Shown here: positions 25,084-33,378 of the stretch, piece after piece
Numbering within the stretch: the first letter of the stretch is position 1
Layout: each line of letters starts with the position of its first letter
Origin: Alphaproteobacteria bacterium
GTDB taxonomy: Bacteria; Pseudomonadota; Alphaproteobacteria; UBA6615
NCBI GenBank assembly: GCA_002727315.1
Contig: PBWR01000022.1
Span: 1 to 64,000, forward strand
Direction: 5' to 3'
DNA: 64,000 nt
Position numbers and translations under genes: made by a program
Notes under the pieces: generated by a model
Seen by the model: only the letters and a program-made list of their open reading frames with translations
The model's database searches: none
Told to the model about the DNA's origin: nothing

Positions 25084-26286
25084 ATGGTTGAAACACTGAA
25101 ACCCGCGACCACCGAACAGGTTATCGAGGCGGTGACCTGGGCGACGGGGGAGGAAACCCCGGTCGAGATTCTGGGCACCGGGACCAAGCGTGGCTTCGGG
25201 CATCCGATGGGCGACGGCAACCGCACGATCTCTCATGCGGTCGACCTGTCCGGGTTGCGCGGGATCACGCTTTACGAGCCCGAAGAGCTGGTGCTTTCGG
25301 CCTGGGCCGGAACGCCGCTGGCCGAAATCGAGGCAGCGGTGGCGGAGAAGGGGCAGATGCTGGCGTTCGAGCCGCCGCACCTGGCGCGCCTCTACGGCAA
25401 TGATGGCGGAACGGTCGGTGGCATGATCGCCTGTAACCTGGCGGGTCCGCGCCGGGCCAAGGCGGGGGCGGCGCGCGATCATATACTGGGCATCGAGGCC
25501 GTTACGGGCCGCGGTGAGGTGGTGAAGAGCGGAGGCCGGGTCGTCAAGAACGTGACCGGTTATGACCTGTCGAAGCTGCTGACGGGTTCGTTCGGAACGC
25601 TGGCCGCGCTGACGCAGATCACCATCAAGGTTCTGCCGGCTGCGGAGACCGAGGAAACGATCCTGGTGTCAGGCTTGAGCGATGCCGATGCCGTCATACT
25701 GATGACGGCGGCGCTCAACTCCAGCAACGAGGTCGCCGGTGCGGCGCACCTGCCCGCTGGCGCCGCCGACGCGTCGGGCCCGGTGACGGCGCTGCGGATC
25801 GAGGGCTTCGCCCCGTCCGTCGAAGCGCGGGCCCGGTCGGTCCGCGACATGGCGGATGGCACCGGCACCGTTTCCAGCCTCGACAGAGATACCTCGAAGG
25901 CATTCTGGTTGACTGTGCGCGACGCCGAACCGTTCGTCGGATCTACAGCCCCGCTCTGGCGTCTGTCGGTGACACCGACAAGCGCACCGGTGATTGTTGC
26001 CGCCATAACCGGCGAGGTCCCGGGTACCGTGATCTACGATTGGGCCGGTGGATTGATCTGGTATCAGTCAGATGCGGACGATGCCGGAGGTGCGGCCGTC
26101 CGCGCAGCGGTCGCGGCCCATGGTGGGGGCCACGCAACCCTGGTGCGGGCGCCGGATGCCCTGCGTCGTACGGTCGATGTTTTCCAGCCGCAACCCGCGC
26201 CCCTTGCGGCCTTGTCCCAGCGGGTGAAGGAAAGCTTCGATCCGCGCCATATTCTAAACCCCGGCCGCATGTACGGCGGGAGCTAG
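25084..26286 (+). CDS. glcE: glycolate oxidase FAD-binding subunit GlcE
   Basis: 400 residues from ATG 25084, 10 bp after glcD; the longer open frame overlaps glcD. The N-terminal FAD domain includes VEILGTGTKRGFG and the typical GGTVGGMIACNLAGPRR, then SGGRVVKNVTGYDLSKLLTGSFGTL, and the C-terminus has SFDPRHILNPGRMY. GlcE is required with GlcD for the glycolate-oxidising flavoprotein complex. It is two bases from glcF. Confidence 0.92.
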   Translation: MVETLKPATTEQVIEAVTWATGEETPVEILGTGTKRGFGHPMGDGNRTISHAVDLSGLRGITLYEPEELVLSAWAGTPLAEIEAAVAEKGQMLAFEPPHLARLYGNDGGTVGGMIACNLAGPRRAKAGAARDHILGIEAVTGRGEVVKSGGRVVKNVTGYDLSKLLTGSFGTLAALTQITIKVLPAAETEETILVSGLSDADAVILMTAALNSSNEVAGAAHLPAGAADASGPVTALRIEGFAPSVEARARSVRDMADGTGTVSSLDRDTSKAFWLTVRDAEPFVGSTAPLWRLSVTPTSAPVIVAAITGEVPGTVIYDWAGGLIWYQSDADDAGGAAVRAAVAAHGGGHATLVRAPDALRRTVDVFQPQPAPLAALSQRVKESFDPRHILNPGRMYGGS

Positions 26287-26288
26287 CG

Positions 26289-27581
26289 ATGCAGACGAAT
26301 TTCACGCTGGCCCAGCTCGCCGACCCGGATATCGCCGTCGCTAACGACATCCTGCGCGCGTGTGTGCATTGCGGCTTCTGCACCGCGACCTGTCCCACCT
26401 ACGTGTTGCTCGGGGACGAACTCGACAGCCCGCGCGGGCGCATCTACTTGATGAAACAGATGCTCGAGGCAGATGCGCCGGCCGACGAGGAGGTCGTCCG
26501 CCATGTGGACCGGTGCCTGTCCTGCCTGTCGTGTATGACCACCTGTCCTTCGGGCGTGCATTACCAGCATCTGGTCGACCATGGCCGTAAGCATATCGAG
26601 GAGACCTACACGAGGCCGGCTTTCGAGCGGATGATCCGCTGGGCATTGGCCTGGTCGATCCCCTATCCCCGGCGCTTCCGCATGGTGCTCGCCGCAGCCC
26701 TTCTGGCGCGGCCGCTGCGGGGACTGTTGCGCGGCCGGCTGCGCGCAATGCTGGATCTGGCGCCGACCGATCTCGGGCCGCCATCGCCGGTCGACGTGCC
26801 CCAGGTGTTTCCCGCCGAGGGTACGCGCAAGGGGCGCATAGCCCTGCTTAATGGCTGCGCCCAGACCGTGATCGCGCCGCAGATCAACGAGGCGACGATC
26901 CGGCTGCTGACCCGGCTCGGCGTCGAGGTTGTGGTGGCGCAGGGGGCCGGATGCTGCGGCTCGCTGGTGCATCACATGGGCATGGCCGACGAATCCCACG
27001 CCCAGGCGGCGGCGAACATCGATGCCTGGATTGCGGAAGCTGATGGCGGCGGGCTGGACGCGATCATCATCAATACCAGCGGCTGTGGTACACAGGTGAA
27101 GGATTACGGCTTCATGTTCCGCGAGGACGTTGCCTATGCCGACAAGGCCGCGCGGGTATCGGCACTGGCAAAAGACATCAGCGAGTATCTGACGGCGCTC
27201 GATCCCGATCTGACGCCCGCCGGGGACCTGCCCGAGATGCGGGTGACATACCATTCGGCCTGTTCCATGCAGCACGGCCAGCAGATCCGCACGCCGCCGA
27301 AGGCCCTGCTGACGGCGGCGGGATACACGGTGAGCGAGCCGGGCGAGGGGCATCTGTGCTGCGGCTCGGCAGGGACCTACAACATCCTGCAGCCCGAGCT
27401 AGCCACACAGCTGCGCGACCGCAAGGCCGCTAACATCGCGCGCACCGCGCCCGACGTGGTGGCCACGGGGAATGTCGGTTGCATCACACAGCTCGCTGCC
27501 GGGGTCGATGTGCCGGTCGTGCACATGGTGGAGCTGCTCGATTGGGCGACGGGCGGCCCGCGGCCGCGGAAACTCGGTTAG
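26289..27581 (+). CDS. glcF: glycolate oxidase iron-sulfur subunit GlcF
   Basis: 430 residues from ATG 26289. Two 4Fe-4S motifs are seen: CVHCGFCTATCPTY (residues about 24-37) and CLSCLSCMTTCPSG (about 77-90). Two CCG domains follow (GAGCCGSLVHH and GHLCCGSAGTY), as in heterodisulfide-reductase-type subunits. It relays electrons from GlcD/E towards quinone. The gene ends three bases before the convergent lipocalin-like gene. Confidence 0.93.
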   Translation: MQTNFTLAQLADPDIAVANDILRACVHCGFCTATCPTYVLLGDELDSPRGRIYLMKQMLEADAPADEEVVRHVDRCLSCLSCMTTCPSGVHYQHLVDHGRKHIEETYTRPAFERMIRWALAWSIPYPRRFRMVLAAALLARPLRGLLRGRLRAMLDLAPTDLGPPSPVDVPQVFPAEGTRKGRIALLNGCAQTVIAPQINEATIRLLTRLGVEVVVAQGAGCCGSLVHHMGMADESHAQAAANIDAWIAEADGGGLDAIIINTSGCGTQVKDYGFMFREDVAYADKAARVSALAKDISEYLTALDPDLTPAGDLPEMRVTYHSACSMQHGQQIRTPPKALLTAAGYTVSEPGEGHLCCGSAGTYNILQPELATQLRDRKAANIARTAPDVVATGNVGCITQLAAGVDVPVVHMVELLDWATGGPRPRKLG

Positions 27582-27584
27582 GCG

Positions 27585-28013
27585 TCAGCTCCCGTCCGAG
27601 GGTGCGCATTCCCAAACGATGGTCGCCATCGAGACACCGTCGCCGGCCAGACCCTTCAGCACCATGCGGTCCCCCTGATGGTCGATGGTTCTTTTCCTGT
27701 CGGTGCCGACCCAGTTCTCGTCCAGCGCGTGTTCGGTGTGGTGGGTGACCGTATCGCCGTCCAGGGACCAGCGGCCGGCATAGCTCAGGTATGTATCGAA
27801 CATCCGGGCCCTGTCGGCGTCGTTTGCCTCTGGCGTGGACGGAAAGTCACGCACGGCAGACCGGGTGATCGCGGCCATCGAACCGTCGGCGGTGTAGATG
27901 AGGATGCCCTTGGGCGACGGCCCCTGGTTCGGGGTGCGGCTGCCGTCGGCGTTCTCGGTGTAGGTGTCGACGAGGTGCCAGGTGCCGATAATGTCGTCGG
28001 GCGTGATGGCCAT
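27585..28013 (-). CDS. lipocalin-like domain protein
   Basis: 142 residues from ATG 28013; an open frame to 28121 adds a tail unlike protein. The sequence opens IIGTWHLVDTYTENADGSRT and contains PKGILIYTADGSMAAI, matching the small lipocalin-like (Lipocalin_5) family of bacterial proteins. These form an eight-stranded barrel and may bind a hydrophobic ligand; no function is established. There is no signal peptide, so it is cytoplasmic. It converges on glcF with a three-base gap. Confidence 0.8.
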   Translation of the reverse strand: MAITPDDIIGTWHLVDTYTENADGSRTPNQGPSPKGILIYTADGSMAAITRSAVRDFPSTPEANDADRARMFDTYLSYAGRWSLDGDTVTHHTEHALDENWVGTDRKRTIDHQGDRMVLKGLAGDGVSMATIVWECAPSDGS

Positions 28014-28215
28014 GGAGCGTGTATCCTGATGAGAAATGGTGCGGCACCATTCTAGGACATTTCGGCGACCCACGAAGCTGCGACTGGCTCGTGGAGGGGA
28101 GGTCGGGAACACTCCGTCCATGCTTCGTTTTGTCTAGATCCTGATCGTCGCGTTCATAGCGTCTTAAGCTCTTGCCGGGGACTGGCCGGCATTTCGGCTC
28201 GGCCCTGCCCATGGG

Positions 28216-28462
28216 GCCTGGGACGGTGACGGCGAGATATCCGAGGAGCCCCGGCTGATCTGGCAGTTCGCGACCGGCGATATCGTCGAATCCTCGCCGT
28301 CGGTGGTCGCCGGGGTCGTCTATGCCGGCAGCTTCTCGCGGGCTTGGCCAGATCCAGATGATCCGCGGGAACGGCGATGCGGCCATCGCCGCTTTCGAGG
28401 GCGAATTGCAGGTTCATCGCAAGTTGAGCGGTATCCCCGAGCTCATCCGGGCGCTGAAATAG
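28216..28462 (+). pseudogene. decayed remnants, including a PQQ-repeat-like fragment
   Basis: Between 28014 and 28627 there is no intact gene. From about 28216 one frame reads WDGDGEISEEP, LIWQFATGDIVESSPSVV and AGVVYAGS, which resembles a PQQ-enzyme beta-propeller repeat, and then runs into Arg-rich nonsense. From about 28345 a second frame (+1) reads GQIQMIRGNGDAAIAAFEGE and ends at TAG 28460-28462 after LIRALK. Either one frameshifted gene end or scraps of two genes. The 28014-28215 part shows nothing recognisable. Confidence 0.5.
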
Positions 28463-28569
28463 CAGGTACGCGGGCAGGAACTCTAGTCCGAAGGGTTTGC
28501 GATGGGGCACCAGGGCCTCGACTTTCCGTGTGTCGCGACCGATGTTTCCTGATACACAGCACAATGTGA

Positions 28570-28595
28570 TGCGCCGATCTTCCGAAATCGGCGCA
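28570..28595. promoter_or_regulatory. 9-bp inverted repeat upstream of the MFS gene
   Basis: tgcgccgat (28570-28578) and atcggcgca (28587-28595) form a perfect inverted repeat with an 8-base spacer, 32 bp before the MFS ATG. No T-run follows on either strand, so an operator or 5' leader hairpin is more likely than a terminator. Confidence 0.4.
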
Positions 28596-28627
28596 TAATA
28601 GTTGATCCAAACACCCCGAAGGTAGTC

Positions 28628-29836
28628 ATGACCCAGGCACTCAGCCGCAAGCAGATCATCGTGATGGGCGCCGGCGCCGGCCTGCTCGCCATCGCGCTCG
28701 GCGTTCGGCAGGCAATGGGGTTCTTCCTCGTTCCCATGACCATAGACCTGGAATGGAGCCGGGAACTGTTCGGTCTCGCCATGGCGATCCAGAACCTGAT
28801 CTGGGGCGCGTTCCAGCCCATCGCCGGCGGGCTTGCCGACCGGTACGGCTCGGGCAAGGTGATCATGGGCGGTGCGGCGCTGTATGCGCTGGGCGTTGTC
28901 GGCATGGCCGGTGCGGTCACGCCGACAGAATTGCTGATATCCGGTGGCGTGTTGATCGGGCTGGGCATGAGCGGCGCGGGCATATCGGTGGTCTATGGCG
29001 CGGTGGCGCGGCTGGTCGTACCCGAACGCCGCACCTATGCGCTTGCGATCGTATCCACGATCGGCGCGCTCGGCCCGTTCGTGCTGCCGAAGGTGACCCA
29101 GGTCGTTATCGGCGGCCTTGGCTGGCACTGGTCGCTGCTGGCGACCGCAGTGATCGTGGCGCTGATGATCCCGTTGGGCGGCATGATGCGCGGCCGCGCC
29201 GAGGAAACCGGCGAAGCCGCACAGAGTTGGACCGAGGCGCTGGGAGAGGCCCGCAAGAACCGAGGTTACCTGCTGCTCGTCGCGGGGTTCTTCGTCTGTG
29301 GTTTCCACGTGACCTTCATCGGTACCCATCTGCCGGGCTTCGTGGCCTGGTGCGGGCTTGCCGCCGGCGTCGGCGGCACGGCCCTGACGGTGATCGGCGG
29401 CGGTAATATCCTAGGCACCTATATCGCGGGTGTGCTCAGCAACCGGTTCCGGCAAAAAAACCTGCTCAGCCTGATCTATCTCGCCCGCGCGCTTCTGATT
29501 GCGTGGCTGATGCTGATGCCGAAGACCGAATGGACCATCTACATCTTCTCCGGCGTCTTCGGTCTGCTCTGGCTTTCGACCGTGCCGCTCACCAGCGGGG
29601 TTGTCGCCAAGATCTTCGGCGCGCGCCATCTCGGCATGTTGTTCGGCCTGGTGTTCTTCAGTCACCAGATCGGTGCGTTCCTGGGCGCTTGGCTCGGCGG
29701 GCTGAACTTCGATGTGACCGGCAACTACAACGCCGTCTGGTACGTCTCGATCCTTCTCGGGCTGCTGGCCGCGGCACTGCACTGGCCGATCCGCGACGAG
29801 CCCGTGGAGCGCCTTCTGGCACCCCAGAATGCGTGA
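28628..29836 (+). CDS. MFS transporter (OFA/oxalate-formate antiporter-like)
   Basis: 402 residues, twelve hydrophobic segments. The N-terminal GVRQAMGFFLVPMTIDLEWSRE and the loop after helix 2, GGLADRYGSGKVI, are typical of the MFS subgroup often labelled MFS or monocarboxylate/oxalate-formate antiporter-like. It presumably exports or imports a small organic acid by secondary transport. It stands alone; msrP follows after 136 bp with its own leader. Confidence 0.85.
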   Translation: MTQALSRKQIIVMGAGAGLLAIALGVRQAMGFFLVPMTIDLEWSRELFGLAMAIQNLIWGAFQPIAGGLADRYGSGKVIMGGAALYALGVVGMAGAVTPTELLISGGVLIGLGMSGAGISVVYGAVARLVVPERRTYALAIVSTIGALGPFVLPKVTQVVIGGLGWHWSLLATAVIVALMIPLGGMMRGRAEETGEAAQSWTEALGEARKNRGYLLLVAGFFVCGFHVTFIGTHLPGFVAWCGLAAGVGGTALTVIGGGNILGTYIAGVLSNRFRQKNLLSLIYLARALLIAWLMLMPKTEWTIYIFSGVFGLLWLSTVPLTSGVVAKIFGARHLGMLFGLVFFSHQIGAFLGAWLGGLNFDVTGNYNAVWYVSILLGLLAAALHWPIRDEPVERLLAPQNA

Positions 29837-29919
29837 ATTGCGCCTGATTTCAGGGGTGTAACACCGAACCCGGCGAAATTATTCCGTCGCAATAAATTTA
29901 TCCGGCCGTGATTTGTCTT

Positions 29920-29934
29920 CGCGCGCGCGCGCGC
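29920..29934. repeat. (CG)7 dinucleotide run in the msrP leader
   Basis: Seven consecutive CG units plus a C lie 38 bp upstream of the msrP ATG, beyond the GGAGG site at about 29962. Alternating CG runs can adopt Z-form DNA and are prone to slippage. Confidence 0.8.
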
Positions 29935-29972
29935 CCATCGTATGGCCACGCAGGCACGAATGGAGGTTTCGC

Positions 29973-30959
29973 ATGCTGATAAAGGTCAAACGCGGCTGGG
30001 AACTCCCCGAGAGCGCGGCCACGCCCGAGGATATCTATCTCAACCGCCGCCAGATCGTGAAGGCGCTTGGAATCGCCCCGGCGATCGCGGCATCCGCCAG
30101 CGTCCTGCCGGCCGGTATGGCCATGGCCGTGACGACGGACAAGGACCCGTCGGTCAGGCTCTACCCGGTTCCGCGCAACGAGAAGTTCACGCTCGACCGT
30201 CCGATCACGGCCGAGAGCGACGCAACTTCCTACAACAATTTCTCCGAGTTCGGGTCTCACAAGCAGATTTCCCACGCGGCCCAGCAGCTTCAGATCCGCC
30301 CCTGGAACATCATCATCGATGGCATGGTCGAGAAGGAGTTCGAGATCGGGGTCGACGACCTTCTGAAACAGGTCAAGCTGGAAGAGCGGCTGTACCGCCA
30401 CCGCTGCGTCGAGGCCTGGGCGATGGCCGTCCCGTGGTCCGGGTTCCAGATGTCGGAGCTGGTGAAACTGGCCAAGCCTTTGTCGGGTGCCAAGTACATC
30501 GCGATGCAGACCATTTTGGCAAGCAAGCGCGAGATGCCGGGTCTGCGCCAGTTCTGGTACCCGTGGCCGTATCAGGAAGGCCTGACCATGGAGGAAGCGA
30601 ACAACGAACTCGCCTTCCTGGTGACCGGCATGTACGGCAAACCGGTGCGCCCGCAAAACGGTGCGCCGATCCGCCTGGCAGTGCCGTGGAAGTACGGCTT
30701 CAAGTCGATCAAGTCGGTTATTCGCTTCACCTTCACCGACGAGAAGCCAAAGACGTTCTGGGAAGCGTTGCAGCCGGCCGAATACGGTTTCTGGGCGAAC
30801 GTGAACCCGGAGGTCGATCATCCGCGCTGGAGCCAGGCGAGCGAGTGGCTGCTCGGCGGGCCGCAAAGCGAACGCGTTCCGACCCAGCTGTACAACGGCT
30901 ACACGGAATTCGTCGCGCACATATACCCGCCCGACGCGAGCGACATTTACTTCCGCTAG
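29973..30959 (+). CDS. msrP: protein-methionine-sulfoxide reductase catalytic subunit MsrP (YedY)
   Basis: 328 residues from ATG 29973, with GGAGG just upstream. Tat-type export signal: Arg25-Arg26 in LNRRQIVKALG followed by a hydrophobic stretch. The molybdenum-cofactor domain of the sulfite-oxidase fold carries the Mo-binding Cys145 in HRCVEAWAM. MsrP repairs oxidised methionines of periplasmic proteins and normally gets electrons from the haem membrane protein MsrQ. No msrQ follows, so it may be elsewhere or replaced. A (CG)7 run lies in the leader. Confidence 0.93.
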   Translation: MLIKVKRGWELPESAATPEDIYLNRRQIVKALGIAPAIAASASVLPAGMAMAVTTDKDPSVRLYPVPRNEKFTLDRPITAESDATSYNNFSEFGSHKQISHAAQQLQIRPWNIIIDGMVEKEFEIGVDDLLKQVKLEERLYRHRCVEAWAMAVPWSGFQMSELVKLAKPLSGAKYIAMQTILASKREMPGLRQFWYPWPYQEGLTMEEANNELAFLVTGMYGKPVRPQNGAPIRLAVPWKYGFKSIKSVIRFTFTDEKPKTFWEALQPAEYGFWANVNPEVDHPRWSQASEWLLGGPQSERVPTQLYNGYTEFVAHIYPPDASDIYFR

Positions 30960-31028
30960 GTCTGTCTCGCCGGCAAAAGGCCGGGATCATTCCATGAAAC
31001 TTGTTTGACAGCCTGACCTTTCCGCCAT

Positions 31029-31056
31029 TCCGAGCGCAGGCCGGGTCGGATTTTTT
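31029..31056 (+). terminator. possible terminator after msrP
   Basis: tccga (31029-31033) can pair with tcgga (31046-31050), a five-pair stem with a large loop, followed by six T (31051-31056). The stem is weak; the T-run and its place 70 bp after msrP support it. Confidence 0.35.
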
Positions 31057-31061
31057 GCCTT

Positions 31062-31096
31062 CGGAAAAATAAAAGCCGGGCCCCGAAGGGCCCGGC
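31062..31096 (-). terminator. strong rho-independent terminator on the minus strand
   Basis: gccgggccc (31075-31083) pairs with gggcccggc (31088-31096) around a four-base loop. Read on the minus strand the stem runs into TTTTATTTTTCC (31074-31063). It would end transcripts coming from the small ORF at 31124-31243 or from the LysR gene. Confidence 0.75.
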
Positions 31097-31123
31097 AGGT
31101 GAACAGGGAGGCTTCACGTCTTG

Positions 31124-31243
31124 TCAGACGTCGAGACCGTGTTCCGCGGTCTCGATTGCAACCGGTTCAATGGGAGGGATAAACCGGCAGCTGCGGTGCG
31201 TGTCACACCGTGTATGACAGATAGATAGTGCGCCGGAGGCCAT
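31124..31243 (-). CDS. possible 39-residue small protein
   Basis: Open frame from ATG 31243 to TGA 31126-31124: MASGALSICHTRCDTHRSC, then RFIPPIEPVAIETAEHGLDV. The second half has codon use and composition like real coding sequence, and a strong minus-strand terminator follows 28 bp later. An inverted repeat with 9-bp arms (tcgaGACCG-type, 31131-31155) lies inside the 3' part. There is no clear Shine-Dalgarno before the ATG, so a small RNA is the alternative. I recognise no family. Apart from this and the terminators, 30960-31332 holds nothing I can name. Confidence 0.3.
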   Translation of the reverse strand: MASGALSICHTRCDTHRSCRFIPPIEPVAIETAEHGLDV

Positions 31244-31332
31244 TCTTGCAGGCCGATAAACCGTTAACCAGATATGCGCAAAACGCATATCAAAAATCAA
31301 GCGATATCAGTGACTTCCCATACGTGCGAAAA

Positions 31333-32232
31333 CTAGAAGCGGGTTTCGGCAACCTTGCGGAGTAGAAAGTCGCGGAAAACGGCGATTCTCTGGGAATTGC
31401 GCATTTCCTCCGGGTATACGAAATACGCATCGTTACCTGGGCCCTCGAGCTCCGGCAGGATTCGCACAAGATTGCGTGCCTCGCGGGCCAGGAAGTCGGG
31501 CAGACCCGCGACGCCGACGCCGGCTTCGACGGCACGGAAGGTGCCGTAGAGGTTGTTCAGGGTGAGAACCTTGCGGGGTTCCTGGTTGGTGACCTCGCGC
31601 ACCGCGTTGAGCAGCCAATTCAGGTTCGGCGCGGGCATGGCCACATCTTCACCGTAGGCGATCAGGTCATGATTGGCGAGATCGCGCACCTTTTCCGGCA
31701 TGCCGCGGTTCTGGAGGTACTCCGGCGACGCAAAGACATGCACGTGGACCCGGGTCAGGCGCCGCTGGATCAGGTCCGCCTGGGTGGGCGGGGTTAGCCG
31801 GATGGCGCAATCGGCCTCGAGCATTGAGATGTCGAGTTCTTCGTCTGTCGTGATCAGGGTCACCTCGATGTCGGGGTACATCTCAATGAATTCCTTGATT
31901 CGCGGCGTCAGCCAGAGCGAGCCCAGCCCGACAGTCGTCGATATTTTCAGCGGGCCTTCCGGCTGTTCCTGCGAATCCGACAGCCGCGCTTCGACCATCG
32001 TCAGCTTGGCGAACACATCGTGCACGGTGCGGTACAGCAGCTCGCCCTGTTCGGTGAGGATCAGGCCGCGCGCATGCCGGTGAAAGAGGCGGATGCTGAG
32101 GCTGTCCTCGAGCGAGCTGATCTGGCGGCTGACCGCCGACTGGCTCAGATGCAACGCTTCACCGGCATGGGTGAAGCTGCCGGCATCCGCGACGGCGTGA
32201 AAAATGCGCAGTTTGTCCCAGTCCATGGCCAT
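31333..32232 (-). CDS. LysR family transcriptional regulator
   Basis: 299 residues. The N-terminal winged helix has WDKLRIFHAVADAGSFTHAG, ALHLSQSAVSRQISSLED and RLFHRHARGLILTEQG, and the effector-binding domain begins near residue 95 with KISTTVGLGSLWLTPRI. A second Met two codons in is an alternative start. It lies 45 bp downstream of trxB on the same strand, not divergent from a target, so its regulon is not evident. LysR-trxB neighbours are a frequent arrangement in alphaproteobacteria as I recall. Confidence 0.88.
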   Translation of the reverse strand: MAMDWDKLRIFHAVADAGSFTHAGEALHLSQSAVSRQISSLEDSLSIRLFHRHARGLILTEQGELLYRTVHDVFAKLTMVEARLSDSQEQPEGPLKISTTVGLGSLWLTPRIKEFIEMYPDIEVTLITTDEELDISMLEADCAIRLTPPTQADLIQRRLTRVHVHVFASPEYLQNRGMPEKVRDLANHDLIAYGEDVAMPAPNLNWLLNAVREVTNQEPRKVLTLNNLYGTFRAVEAGVGVAGLPDFLAREARNLVRILPELEGPGNDAYFVYPEEMRNSQRIAVFRDFLLRKVAETRF

Positions 32233-32277
32233 CCGGCCTTCTCCCCCTATGGACGCGTGGCGCTGCGGTGCGCTTGG

Positions 32278-33249
32278 CTACTCCGCTGCGTCGCGTGCGG
32301 CCTCGTCTTCCTGCGTCGCGATGTACTTCTCGGCTTCCAGGGCCGCCATGCAGCCCATGCCCGCCGCCGTCACCGCCTGCCGGAAGACCTTGTCCTTCAC
32401 ATCCCCGGCCGCGAAGACGCCCGGAATGTTCGTCGCCGTGCTGTCCGGTGCCGTGATCAGGTAGCCCTCATCATCCATGTCGAGCTTGCCCTGGAACACC
32501 TTCGTGTTCGGGTCGTGACCGATGGCGATGAACACACCGTCGACTTCCAGATCGCTCAAATCACCGCTCTTCACGTTCTTGAGCTTTGCCCCGGTGACGC
32601 CCGGCGGGTCCTGGGTGCCGACCACTTCCTCGAGCACATTGTCCCATTTCACGTCGATCTTCTCGTGGCGCAGCAGGCGATCCTGCATGATCTTTTCCGC
32701 GCGCAATTCGTCACGCCGGTGAATGAGCGTCACCTGGGACGCGAAGTTGGTCAGGTAGAGCGCTTCCTCGACCGCGGTGTTGCCGCCGCCGACAACAGCC
32801 ACCGGCTTGTCGCGGTAGAAGAACCCATCGCAGGTCGCGCATGCCGAGACGCCGAAGCCCGAGAATTTCTGTTCGCTTTCCAGGCCAAGCCACCTGGCCG
32901 AAGCGCCGGTCGCCACGATCACCGTGTCGCCGGTGTAGACGTCGCCGGAATCACCGGTACAAGTGAATGGCTGGCTGGTGAAATCGACGTCGACGATCAG
33001 GTCGTCCATGATCCGGGTGCCGACTTTCTCGGCCTGCTCGACCATCTGCTCCATCAGCCAGGGCCCCTGGATGACGTCGGCGAAGCCCGGATAGTTTTCC
33101 ACCTCGGTCGTGATGGTCAGCTGGCCGCCCGGCTGCAGGCCGTGGACCATGATCGGCTGCAGGTTGGCGCGTGCGGCATAGATCGCAGCGGTGCAACCGG
33201 CGGCGCCGGATCCGAGGATCAGAACCTGGGAATGGCGGGTTTCGGACAT
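32278..33249 (-). CDS. trxB: thioredoxin-disulfide reductase
   Basis: 323-residue FAD/NADPH flavoenzyme that reduces oxidised thioredoxin. FAD motif LGSGAAGCTAAIYAARA at the N-terminus, redox-active Cys137-Ala-Thr-Cys140, NADPH motif VVGGGNTAVEEALYL, and the C-terminal GVFAAGDVKDKVFRQAVTAAGMG. Length and motifs are normal. It feeds the thioredoxin system for ribonucleotide reductase and disulfide repair. Confidence 0.95.
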   Translation of the reverse strand: MSETRHSQVLILGSGAAGCTAAIYAARANLQPIMVHGLQPGGQLTITTEVENYPGFADVIQGPWLMEQMVEQAEKVGTRIMDDLIVDVDFTSQPFTCTGDSGDVYTGDTVIVATGASARWLGLESEQKFSGFGVSACATCDGFFYRDKPVAVVGGGNTAVEEALYLTNFASQVTLIHRRDELRAEKIMQDRLLRHEKIDVKWDNVLEEVVGTQDPPGVTGAKLKNVKSGDLSDLEVDGVFIAIGHDPNTKVFQGKLDMDDEGYLITAPDSTATNIPGVFAAGDVKDKVFRQAVTAAGMGCMAALEAEKYIATQEDEAARDAAE

Positions 33250-33378
33250 TTCAGGGGATTCCTCGACCTTTTGATGACGGCAGCGGGCCGCATCAGCGGC
33301 CTCGGCTGGACCAATTAGATAGTTGTGACCGCCCGACGAGGCAAGCCGCCCACGGGCAACTCACCCGTGAACGCAGGT

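Noticed and set aside
23436..25226. 596-codon open frame on the minus strand across glcD
   Set aside because: It is the antisense of a clear glcD gene; high GC keeps the reverse frame open, and the translation is His/Arg-rich without any domain.
28603..28608. TGATCC upstream of the MFS gene as a fourth sigma-E promoter
   Set aside because: Eighteen bases later the sequence is CATGAC, not TANGA, and the ATG begins at 28628, leaving no room for a leader.
31131..31155. Inverted repeat tcgagaccg/cggtctcga as a terminator or operator on its own
   Set aside because: It lies within the small minus-strand frame, has no T-run and no neighbouring start; kept only as part of the small ORF/sRNA observation.
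33351..33369. Hairpin cacggg/cccgtg after adhC as a terminator
   Set aside because: Only six pairs and no T-run on either strand; coding direction would need the T tract on the minus strand.
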